A DNA stretch of 64,000 bases, from the NCBI GenBank assembly GCA_905250075.1, contig CAJNOP010000021.1:1141808-1205807 (forward strand). Direction: 5' to 3'. Below the pieces are notes generated by a model. The model did not search any database. It saw only the letters and a program-made list of their open reading frames with translations, and was not told where the DNA came from. This DNA comes from Rotaria sp. Silwood1. Lineage: Eukaryota > Rotifera > Eurotatoria > Philodinida > Philodinidae. This document shows positions 1-11,012 of the stretch, in pieces. How positions within the stretch are numbered: position 1 is the stretch's first letter; every line of letters begins with the position of its first letter. Made by a program: the position numbers and the translations under genes.

Positions 1-1576
1 TTTTCGAGGGATTCGGCAAAGCTCCTTTTTGTTTAGAGAGTACTGTTTGAATGAATTCTCAACGCAATACGGAATCCGTTCTGTTACAAAAGAATATTTT
101 TTTTATTATACGAGTATGTCTTCACGCAAGAACTCTTTAGCTCTAAATTGCTCTATACTTTATCTTGTTTCAAGATGAAGGTAGATATAGCTAAAGAATT
201 GTAAGACAAGTGTATGGTAGAATAATCTACACATGTTATGTATCAAACATTTGAAACTAAGCGTTTACTAAACTTACAAATAAATACAGGTTTTTTTAGA
301 AAAGTTAAATCAGTATATGAGAGTAAAAACAGACAAAGACGCTGCATTCTAATCATACATATTACCAAAATTATCGAATCTGAGCTAATCGATAGTACAC
401 TTGATGCTTTTAGTTATTAAACTAGATAGCAATCATTTTTTTTTATTTTCACCATTTAGTGTTTTTAATTAACTTTATGCAAGAGTGCTATGACTACTAG
501 CAATAGACAGCATAAGCTCAACTGCTTTACCGAACTTCTGTCTTGTAAAAGTTATAATCAACTAGTTATTTCAGTTTCTGACTAATTCAGAATAAAAAAA
601 AACTGAAATAAATAAAAACCACTCGTTTTTTAGTCAAGATACAGAATTATACAAAAAAAGGCGATACAACGAACAGAGATAATCAAACTTGAAATAAAAT
701 ATATCAATATGTCGTTATTAGATTTTACTTATGAACCCATATCGGAACAACGAGTACACACGTGTTGAATTGCTCGTGGTAGTTCAAATAAAAATCACGC
801 GGACTATAATATTATTTACTCTTAGGTGCTCTATTAGACATATGACGTCGAAACATTTTTCTCAACAATATAATGATTTCTATTGGCATTAATCACATTC
901 ATGATAAACACAAGTCCAAAACAAATACTGCTGATCAGGACTTTCGTTTTTTTCGAAAATAAAATCATACACTACCATTTTGTCACTGTGTACTTAACAG
1001 AAAAAAAGAAACCGTATCAATATTGTCAGTCTCTTTTTTTCTTATGCTGATATTATTTTTTGTGGGTGTGACTGTGAATCTTCTTAAAATCCATACTCAC
1101 ATCCATCTATCTTCGCACGCTTCCAGTTGTCGACGTCTATTTGGCAGCAAAAGAAGGGAGTTGAATGGATTCGGCATCGCAGTAGTCGCAGAGCGAAAGT
1201 CAAGAGCTGATTAAAGCATAAGATAGGCAAAACGAGGAGTGTAAACGTTTCATGATGGACAGTAAATCGATCGAAAATGTTTGAATTGGGTTCTCTATTT
1301 TGCGAAAAAACATTCGGCATGCTGAAGAATAATCGTTTGTATGCATGATTCATTGGTAAGACTGATCGCAAGAAAAAACTCTATATTAAAAAAAAACATG
1401 AGTTCTACTTCTAAGCTTTTAATACTAGCTTGACTATCATCGTATTTCTGTATTATGCTGTGAAACATCATACTGTCTATCTTCTGTTCGAGTTGTTAGT
1501 ACGAATATTGTATATTGGGCCAGTAGTGGATACAGCTACATAACATTCTCAGTGAAAATATCTCGCTACAGCACTC
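1..1576. other. AT-rich stretch, no supported gene
   Basis: Open frames here are short, overlap on both strands and resemble nothing I recognise. A GT-rich patch near 1062-1077 (tgtgggtgtgactgtg) is the only unusual composition. Confidence 0.5.
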
Positions 1577-2268
1577 ATGAAAGATTGGCAAGTATTAGAC
1601 TTCGAAAAATTATCCTCTGCAATGCGGGAAACTAATCAGACCACGTATGTCATACACTACGAAGTTCATTCAGAGGAAAAATATGTGCATCTTGAAGTAA
1701 GCTCGGATGGTTTTATCAAATATGAGATTCTTTTGGATAACGATATCTCTGAAAGATATCAGTATTATAGTCTGAACATCGTTATAAAACTGAATTTTTT
1801 TAAAAATTATCTAGAGTGCGTATTCATCTATTCACTTCTGTAAGATGTAGATATTCATGTTTTCTCCATAAGCCGAAAAATGACATCCATAGCATATCTG
1901 TCTAATTTACACATTTTTATGTTTGTGTGTGTTTGTCGAAACAGTTAGGTGAGCTCTATGGACGAATAACATCCTATTTCGATTTGTCTGTATCTGCATC
2001 TTTTGAAAATCACTGGTCTTTTGATACTTTCAAAAATTCAATTATTCAATTGATAACATTCATCCCGGTCGACAAGTTGTTACTTCCTGTTGCATCTGAT
2101 CATCATAGAACTACAAGCTCATCAGAAAATATTTCTTCGAAATCAACAAGATTCATTGATTTCTTAGGCAACACTATTTTAAATGCTGGCGTTGGTCATT
2201 TATATGCGCTAGATGGGTCTGGCCCATGTCGTTTATGTTCATGTAGATCATTTTTTAGTAACATTTAA
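1577..2268 (+). pseudogene. Unrecognised two-piece coding remnant
   Basis: Two consecutive plus-strand open stretches have protein-like composition. The first starts at ATG 1577 and encodes an acidic, charged segment (motifs VIHYEVHSEEKYVHLEV and DGFIKYEILLDND). The second is readable from about 1945, just after a possible acceptor (gtcgaaacag), and gives LGELYGRITSYFDLSVSASF and then a Ser/Thr-rich part. A weak donor (GTTATA) near 1779 would join them in frame, but this is not convincing. Base composition is less AT-rich than the flanks, as expected of former coding DNA. I recognise no family. It could be a lineage-specific gene, a decayed gene or chance. Confidence 0.3.
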
Positions 2269-2800
2269 GCTGAAAAATGTGGAACATGCCAATATTATCG
2301 ATGAGACCATCGTGATGAATGATAATATGTGCAATTTAGTCAGCTGACATCTAACACAAACTAAAAAATTAAAGAATAATATAAACGAACAAGGGACATC
2401 TTTTTCTTCCTTTTTCCCTTCGGATAAATAAACTCTTGTATTATGAAATACAATGTTTAACATGAGGTTGAGAATCTGTATTATAGAAATTTTGTTGTTA
2501 GTAGTTATTTTTATACAGTTTTTGATGAGGTAATCTTTTTAAACTGGCAGGTGTGAAATATGGGTGAGATTCGGAAGTAGTCGAACATCAAGATGCTTAT
2601 GACGATAGTTTCGGCTTTGATTAGGAATCATTACCAAGTATTTGTGCATATATCCTTTTGAATCCTATATAACTGACAGGCCAGGTGTCATGCAAGATGG
2701 TAAGTTATCTTCTTTCTGTCATCACACAATACTGTAGACCGTCTTCTTATAATTCTCTTGCCCACATCAACTATCTTCAAAAGTCCTCGCATCGTCCTCT
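2269..2800. other. Intergenic, no supported gene
   Basis: No convincing frame. Splice-like strings (gacag at about 2680, ggtaagt at about 2700) precede the remnant that follows and may belong to it, with a second open frame (2740-2850) that ends at a stop just before that remnant's clean frame begins. Confidence 0.35.
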
Positions 2801-3290
2801 ACTAGAGAATCCTTATAAATCTCACTCTACTCGACATTCACATCCATAAAGTTCCATACTACACAGCTATTTATCAACCAGACTCAGCTGCTCTACTCTG
2901 TGTAACCAATGTCGGTCAGATCATTGTGGCCTCCTACGACCAAGTTACCAAGCTTCTCAGTCTAAGTTATGTTAATCATTTTTCTCTTCATCCTTGCTAT
3001 TTGAAGCCGAGCAAAACTAGTAGTGCCATGGGAACTTTCGGGTAAGCATTGAACAAGCAACTCAGTACATAGAAAGAACACTACGTAACACCTATCATAA
3101 TTATTCTATCAGATCTACCATAACTATTGTTTCATTTAACTTTGCCTGCACGGTGTTATACGCTCTTCCATCAAGTGAACACCAAAAGCAACTCAGTCAG
3201 ATGTTATTAGTCAAGACTATGTACTTCAAAGTCTATCTAGACTGGAATGAGACAACTAGTTGGGTCTGGTCCACTTCTACTGACCAGTAG
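2801..3290 (+). pseudogene. Two-exon gene remnant, unrecognised
   Basis: An open frame from about 2804 to 3041 reads through motifs such as YYTAIYQPDSAALLCVTNVG and ends at a good donor (GTAAGC at 3042). A 71-nt intron closes at an acceptor (ctatcag, ending 3112), and the phase is preserved (phase 2) into a second exon that reads FACTVLYALPSSEHQKQLSQ and ends at TAG 3288-3290. Preserved phase across a typically sized intron argues for real former coding sequence. Upstream the frame is lost (stop near 2802, and a different frame is open from 2739 to 2850), so the 5' part looks broken. The composition is richer in C than the neighbouring DNA. No family recognised; an oxidoreductase fold was considered but is not supported. 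Confidence 0.4.
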
Positions 3291-5464
3291 CTCAGATTCA
3301 GTAACTGGTCAAAAATTTTTTTAATAATAATAATCATAAACTAAGATTTTTGCAGTGTTTTTTAAATATATCATCCATGTTTTTTTAAAAGATACGTATG
3401 CATAAAAGAATCAATGACAAAACATGCTTGTTATCTTTTTTTGTCTTTTCTTTGGTGTTAAAAGAAAATGATTAATAATATGTACGCTTCATTTCAAAGT
3501 GAGAATGATAAACGTGATTTTCTCGCACAATAATTATGCAAACACGACGACGTAGCGACTTCTCTATAGTTTGGTTAGTGGGCTATCAGCTTGACACATA
3601 TGCTCGAATTTTTTGAAGAGTGCTGGCATCCAATTTGTTCACGATCAGTGACGTAAAATAGACATGTTAGATAACGTTCTCGTCATGGTTGCATATGGTT
3701 CGAAAAACGAAATGAATATCTTCTTACGAAACGAAAAACCATTTTTGATTTCGAAATGACACAGGTAATGTTTCTCGGGCATCATTCCTTTGTATTAAAC
3801 AAGAATGGTTATCTCTGCGACATTGTAAAAAAATAAGGAATAGATCAATTAAAATCAAAGATAATAATACTTCTCGTACAAGCCATTCGATAAAGTAGAA
3901 TAAAGCAATGGACATAGTGCATTTTTAAATCCACTAAATGTATAAAGTGACTTTTAGGATGCCGTTTAATGTAATGCAGTTGAAAGAAAACGAAAGAAAT
4001 TATCTTTATGGGTCATAGACACAACTTCTTTATTTTGAAAAATGAATTCAATGATTTTTTTATTTAAAAGCTCTTCCTTTTCAATAGTAGCTGATTCGAC
4101 ATGCATTATTTCACGAGAATAATTAAACATCGCTTATTAAGCAAAGTCTCATTGTTAAAGTGACATCCGCTTGAAAATAAAAAAAACGATTAATAGACAA
4201 CATCACAACCTTTACATTTTGAGAAAGTCAACTTCTTATCGGTGATAATTGAATGGGTTTGTACAATGAAAGCCTACATAAAACAAACACTTATGTTGTT
4301 AATAACAAAAAGAGAGCAAGAAAAGGTGAGCTATTATTCTAATCACATCATCGAACAAGGTAGGTTTTGCTCGATGAAAACTTTTTATTTAGCCTATTGT
4401 CAAGCAGCTACTTATTCATTTTAATTTTATCTTGAGGATACCGGAACAAACTTCAATAAATATCAGATTTTCGTATCGAAATCTTTGAAAATCAAACATT
4501 AGATAATTTGCTTTCTAAATAGCAAAAAATTCCAGTTAACATAGTGGAAATTCTTAAAAGAGTTTTTTTTGTAAAAATTACATAAAATGAATGGTTGATC
4601 ATTTCACAATTAAATGACATTTCTTGACCAAATTCTTGCATTAATTGCACTAAAAGAAAGTAAATCATTCCAAACGTCATTTTTGATCGCACTTGCTCGC
4701 TTACAGTACTCTACACTCTTTTAATCTACAATCTCTTTGTTAAAGTCTGCGTATCTCTTTAGCAAGGCTACTTAGTTATTTTATTCAATTCAGTCATCGA
4801 TCTCCCCCTTGAATAATCAGATAAAAGCCGGGGAAAATCTGAAGTACGTTTATTTGTGGTAATGATAAATCCGAGTTAAAATTGAACAAAAGTAGGGTGA
4901 CCATCATGACGTAAAATGTGACCATCTCTGATAACTGAACAAGTATACTTTCATGTTTTGTAGACAACGTGCACATAAGTAGCTTACAGAATTACATAAA
5001 ACGGCGCTGTTTGTTTTCTTTTAGCCGAGATATATGTTTAACACTGGAAACTCTTGCAAATACTGGCAAGATATAAGAAATAGTTACTTTGAGACCGAAA
5101 GACGAAGAAAGATTTATAGTCAAGTAACAAATATAAGCCGATGGACGGTTTCATCTTAGCTAGAACAAATACTTGTTCTTTATTTACATTATAACATGAT
5201 CTAAATATATCTGTATTGTAAAACATTTTCTATTCTGTTTTGTTTTTCATGTTATTATCTGTTTTAGCTTCCTGGATATTATATTTTTTGATTGACGTGA
5301 ACGAAACAGCCGATATCAAAAGCACTGATAGTCGAAACTGATCAATTTGTAAATACAATTCTGATTGGGCTTGAATACAAAATTCATCATCATGAACAAC
5401 AACAGCAGCAGTAGCATACAAGTGTTCATTGTGAAAAGCCATATTTTGACGGTTTATTATCAGT
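3291..5464. other. Gene-free AT-rich stretch
   Basis: Only short overlapping open frames on both strands with low-complexity hydrophobic or lysine-rich translations. Nothing recognisable. Confidence 0.5.
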
Positions 5465-6913
5465 ATGTTCTTCATTGGGTGGATGGTTTTGGATTATGAT
5501 CAAAGTGTTACGGGCGGCATAGTTGTCATGAATTCATTTAGAAACGATTTCTATGTTGATGTGTACGCTAATGCAAGTATGTGCGATTGTCCAATAACTG
5601 TTTTACCTTATAATTACAGATCATTTTTTAGTACTATTTACACTTTTGTATAATATCGGATGTTGTGTTGATACTGTATTCATATCTTCATGGGTGGCCT
5701 AAAACTATGAGTGTCGATTGATTATTTTCATGTATGCATTGGGCTTTTTGATTGATACTTCAATGGTTATTTTTCTGACGGGAGATTCGAAAAAAATCAT
5801 GATTTTGTTACTTATTGGTAGAATAGGCGAAGAGCAGGCGATGATATATTCTTCTTTTTCTCGTTCAATATACACATCAAAAATAGTTCCAACAAATCTA
5901 CGTGCAATGCTTTCTAGTTTTTTTGCAAATGACTGCAGTAATGGTTTATATAGTGCTAATGTGGTCAATTTTTTTATTATAAAATTATAAATGGGATTAT
6001 CGATTATCAAATGAAATTATTAAATTGCTCAAATTACAATTATGATTGGTATGTTTTCTGCTCTGAAAGTGCTCGATGATTGTTTATGAAGAAAGGTCGA
6101 GAATCGGTATAGAAAATTGTAAAATGGATTCGTAAAATAAAAAATGTGTCTGCTGAATTAGACGCTATTGCCGATGCTATTGAAAAAGAAGGTAGTCAAG
6201 TTTCAATTAAAGAATTATTCACAAAAAAGAAAACTCTCGAGAGACTGGATGTTGGTGTGAGCATGCATATTTTACAACAAGTCACATGGATATTAATCCA
6301 ATATTTACATATAGTGATGTTGTTTATGAAAGTGTCCTTGGAAAAGGTATTGTATCATTAACAGTTTTGTCTAAAACAAATATGGTTGGCACAAGACCAG
6401 TCATATTCTTATTCGATGAATTAGGCCATCGAAATCTATTCATATTTTGTGGCTCGAATGTGGTGATTGGCCATTTGATAGCAGCAACAGTATTTGTCAC
6501 GGGTTATCATATACTCAAAACCATTGTCAATGAGACTACAGCCACTGAAGAAATTCTGTTTCGTACAATAGATTCTGGTATACTAATGCTTGTCTTTACA
6601 ATTATTTTTGTATTTTTTTGCTTTTCCTTGAGGGTTCATGAGTTGGATTTATGCAGCTGAAATTTTCTCTCTAAATATTAGAGCTAGAGCTGTTTCAATA
6701 ACGACAGGAAGCGACTGGTTTATAATTACCATCATGTCTTATATATTAGAATTAATAATCCGAATAAGTATACATGGAGTTTTTTATGTTTTCAATGTTC
6801 TTTGTTTGTTAGGTATGGTATTTGTGTTTCGTTTCTGTCCGGAAATGAGAGAAGTTTTACTTGTAGATATTGACGAAGAGGTTGATAAAGTAGAACAATT
6901 GTCAAAGTACTAG
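5465..6913 (+). pseudogene. Decayed MFS sugar-porter (hexose/quinate transporter-like) gene
   Basis: Fragments in shifting plus-strand frames line up, in order, with the sugar-porter branch of the major facilitator superfamily. The first helix motif YDQSVTGGIVVMNSFRNDF is near 5492-5550. The helix 4/5 segment is at about 5718-5990 (GRI then a degenerate EE.., IVPTNLRAMLSS). The central loop and helix 7 lie at about 6146-6300 (SIKELF, HILQQVTW). Helix 8/9 follows at 6300-6640 (SLTVLSKTNMVGTRP). Helix 10-12 and the tail are at 6638-6913 (SWIYAAEIFSLNIRARAVSI, CPEMREVLLVDIDEEVDK, matching the PETKG..LEEID tail). At least four frame changes, lost helices 2-3 and a degraded GR motif mean it cannot make a full transporter. 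Intact members are about 500 residues with 12 helices and import sugars across the plasma membrane. Fungal or protist-like motifs suggest acquisition by transfer, which is an inference. Confidence 0.72.
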
Positions 6914-9900
6914 GGAATAATGTCAGAGACACAGAAACAAGAAAGGCTAAAGTATATGCACTTGAAATGTATTGATAATATGGTTGGATAGATTTTTTAG
7001 TTGTTCGTACTCGATCCACGATGTATTACAAAATATTTGCTTACATTCATAAAGAGTTATGTTCATGTATATTATATTAAATAAATAGATTGAGTAAAAG
7101 TTTATCTTATAAAAAAAAAGAAGTCTCTTAGCTACCATCTATATTCTCCGTAGAATCTAATGATCAGAATTCATATGAAATATGTTTCTTACCAGTATCT
7201 CCTGTTGTCTAAATAATGAAGGAACGGTAAGAAGATGTAGCATGTGATTATACGTATACATATAGAATACAGAGCGTGTGGTTGTACTTGTGAGGGTGAC
7301 TGTGGGTCGTCACATAACTATATCCACATTCACTTCCTATGCACTCACACCCACATCCATATTCAGTGCAAATAAGATGGTGCATTACCTCGCAATACGT
7401 TGTCACATACGCAGCTTAAGTGAAGCACCGGTCGTCATTAATCGATTTGTCGAAGATATTTTTGTAGCGCATTGCTCTGATTCATACATACATAGGATTA
7501 ATATGCTTGAAATTCAAAATCTGAGTATTGCATCGTAACTGTAACTCAGCTTCGGAGAAAAAAGTTTCTGTATCCAGAATATTTTCAAATTTATATACAG
7601 AGATGTTACGATACATGATTGTTGCAAATGTCTATTTGCCAGTCGATCATGTATAAATTTACATGAGAGTTATGCTCTAATAAACCTTGAAAGGAATTCA
7701 AAACTACTTCTGTATCGTGTCTAACTATATAGTCCTTCAAAACTTAAATTGTTTTTAATTTGCTTGCTGGATTCTTTCGAAAACTTGACAAATTTCCTGA
7801 GATATTCTAAAGCAATTTAAAATCAATCGCTTATTGAAGTTGACTATTTTAAATCTTTATTGCGCTGCTCTAATTTTTCGATCGTCAAGAGAATTATCAC
7901 CAAAATCGTGATTTTTGCCCGCAAGAACTAAATTATTTCATCTGAAAAGAATTTGCACATAAAATTTATTCTTGTATAAACTCATTAAAAAAGTCCACAT
8001 GACCGGTCCAGCTTTTCTTGAGATGTAGTATCCAGAATAACCTCTTTGCACAAAATCTTCATTTTTAGGGCTCTTGAAAGAAACAGTTCATTGAAAGCCG
8101 ACAGCTCAGTTTTTTGAAAATATCTTGCATTAAAATTCATTCAACTATTGTCTCTATAAACGTATCTTAAATTGAACAAAATCTGAAAACCTCGAACGAG
8201 TAGAATCGGTCGTAGCTTACATTGATTGAGTATCACTTCTTTAATCTAGTCAATAGTAATAGTTGAAAGCAGTATCTATTAACCATTTTCTATCAGAAAT
8301 GTTAGAAGTATTCACTGCGAAGTTACTTAGAATTTATCCTGTATCTAGAGATGAAGGGGTCACATACAATGTTTGTAATAAAAAATAATGTGAAAAGCTC
8401 AGTAGAACCCAGTGTCAGTGGGGCAAGCAATCATGTTGTTCAGTAAAAATCAAAGTAAAGACTTTCAACTAATTAGCTATGTGATGATATGAGTATTGTA
8501 AGAGATTGAAATCAGCTGTTAAGAAGAACATTGTTAAAAGAAGGATAAAACAAGGTGAGGCTATGGGCATTATTTAGAGTGACGTTGAGAAAATTTAATT
8601 CGATTCTTTTTCGATCTCTAGTATGAGCATGAATTCGATGAAATTCTTGCATCGATATACGTTAAACTTAACGATATAGTACAACATCGTACTAGAAAAA
8701 AGTGCTTGTGTCACGTATAGATCACTGTTGGAACGTGCAAGTTCATACTATTAAATCTATTCATAGAATGTCGAAGGGAAGGAAAAAAAACTGAACTTCT
8801 TGCAATGAGTTGTTTTCATATTTTTTTAACTGCTTGACTAGTTTCTATAATAACGGTGCTAGTTCAGGAATACAACTTATATTATTTATTGTGACAGTAG
8901 CTGTAGTATATGTATCAAATATTACACCAACAATGACAGAACTATCCTTGATATTTACTGTATTTATCTTATTTCATCAGTAGCACATATGCAAATGGGA
9001 ATGATTTTGTAAAGAGAACGAACAATGATAATTATAAAAGAGCAACTTTCTCTGTTACTCTATACATACGTGATCTATGAATAAGATGCAGACACTCATT
9101 AGAATGCTAAAAGATGATTCAATGCAGGAGAAAGAGCACTTGTATGTCGACTATAGAGACAAGGAAAGAAAGAAAATTTACTATTGTTTTGATAAGCAAA
9201 CTTGTTTCTGTCGTATATCAATGCTCTCATCATTACACGTGCTACCCAGTTAAATACGAAACTTTATAACTCTCGTGTTAATCAGTTAGTTATTTGCCTA
9301 GTCGATGTATTTTGTGTGCGAGCACTCAAATTATCTGAAATATCGGTAATTCTTGCACATAAATGCAAAAAAGTAGCACACGCATAGATTTGCGTTTGAC
9401 AATTGCATCTATGCAACCACCACTATCTATCGTGTTAGGCAAAACATAGTAGATCATGCCTAACTTTTATTCTTGCAAACACTCGCATGCAATAAGCTTG
9501 CGTGTTCATGCCAGAGTTAAGTATTTTTCTTTGACATATATTTATTTATTTTTCGTTAAAATCAGATCATTCTTCTATATAATAAAACTATATATACTCA
9601 AAAGCCTTATTTATTTTTTCCAATTCTTCATAGTCATTAGCATTCATCTACACGTGTACGTGATAGTTATCAGATCAACATGATATCCTTCAAGTTTGAT
9701 TGCACTCCTAATCCAAGTAGATAGTTGAGTGGCGAAGAAGTTCATCTCATAAATTCAATTATGTATACTCGAGTTTAATCTCTGAAAGAGACTGTCATGT
9801 CTTAAAACGTCTTTATACATGGTTACTACAAATACTTCGTTTTTTTGGTCATTTTTGAATATTGTTTTACATGTACACGCGGATTTTTAAAGTTTTTATG

Positions 9901-10707
9901 TTTGACTGTATTATTATGAAGATAAAGAAATATGGGTATAATACGGATATACACAAAGCCCTCGTTCTTTGATCGCCATCAATATGATTCTACATGTCAT
10001 CAGGTAGGACATGAATTTGTTATCTTTTATGATATATCTTGACTAATCTTTATGTCAAGTTGAATTGTGTCAATAAAAAATAAAATGTACATGTTATTAC
10101 ATTGTCCAAAAAAGAGGGTTTTGATGACTGCCGTCACCAAACGATCGAACTTTTTTTCACATTGACAGCAACGTCTCACACGTTTACCTTAACTCGTTAC
10201 TTCAGTTTCAGAGAAATACTTGTAATCAATTTATGCAAGATGGATGGCTCTCCGCGTTAATAGCATAATTTTCAGTGATAGCATCGTAAGTGTTTTTTGC
10301 ACAAGTTCGAGAGAATATAAATGTCTGATTCTCGTTTGCACAAATGTCTGTGGAGTAAAATTCTCTGAAAGAATGAGATTTTCATAAACGATTGATAAAA
10401 TTGATGCCGTCTTTTTACCGTCTTATTAACTTCTTGGTAGAAATTTTTAAGCCAGCATTGAAAGAACAGTTTTTTAAGATTTCTATAAATATACATTTTC
10501 TCTGTCTGCTTCTGTTTTAGAATAATTTTTGTATGGAAAACGATAATTTAATATTGAAAGGGTTCTTCGCGATTTCTCTCATAAGAAACAGGTTGTTGTC
10601 GTTCAGTTGAACATCATTTTACAGAAACAGTTTTGCGGAACAAAAAGTGGCTGTAATTTAAATTTACACGAAACGTATTCAACGAGCTTTCTTTTCATTT
10701 CTTTCAG
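6914..10707. other. Long gene-poor stretch
   Basis: No supported gene in about 3.8 kb. A GT-rich patch followed by a CA-rich patch lies at 7276-7355. A hydrophobic open stretch at about 8847-8983 (motif YNNGASSGIQLILFIVTVAV) may be a fragment of a former membrane protein. Other open frames are low complexity. Confidence 0.45.
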
Positions 10708-10938
10708 TCAATAATTGCTGTAGATTTAGTTGAACCAGGAGTTGAACATTGTATTTGTGGCATTGGAATTTTTCGCAAGATTGTTGCACACGAGAGTTAC
10801 AAAGAAACTCCTCTAATTCAACTTTTTAATGTACATCTCGATCCGAAAATTCTTTATCCAGCGGTCAATTCAGAAAGTAAACTTTTCGAGATGACAGTCG
10901 TTTTCTTGACAAATATTTGGAATCTAACACATTCATGA
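10708..10938 (+). pseudogene. Exon-like open stretch upstream of the permease, unrecognised
   Basis: A strong acceptor (pyrimidine tract then ctttcag, ending 10707) opens into 76 codons ending at TGA 10936-10938. The translation has normal protein composition (motifs EPGVEHCICGIGIF, RKIVAHESYKETPL). The part around VAHESY loosely recalls the second strand region of trypsin-like proteases, but no catalytic motif is present. No start codon or upstream exon was found. It may be the last exon of a decayed gene. Confidence 0.3.
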
Positions 10939-11012
10939 ATCTAGTACGCATAGGCAACACATAATTTGTTATAGACATTCATCTGGATCATCTTTTAGAT
11001 TTTCTCGAAAAA

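Noticed and set aside
5705..6010. Minus-strand 101-codon open frame
   Set aside because: Antisense shadow of the sugar-porter pseudogene, which has recognisable motifs on the plus strand.
7604..7740. Possible solo LTR (tgttacgat start, aataaac, cttctgtatcgtgtctaac)
   Set aside because: The order resembles an LTR, but no second copy, target duplication, primer-binding site or polypurine tract is visible.
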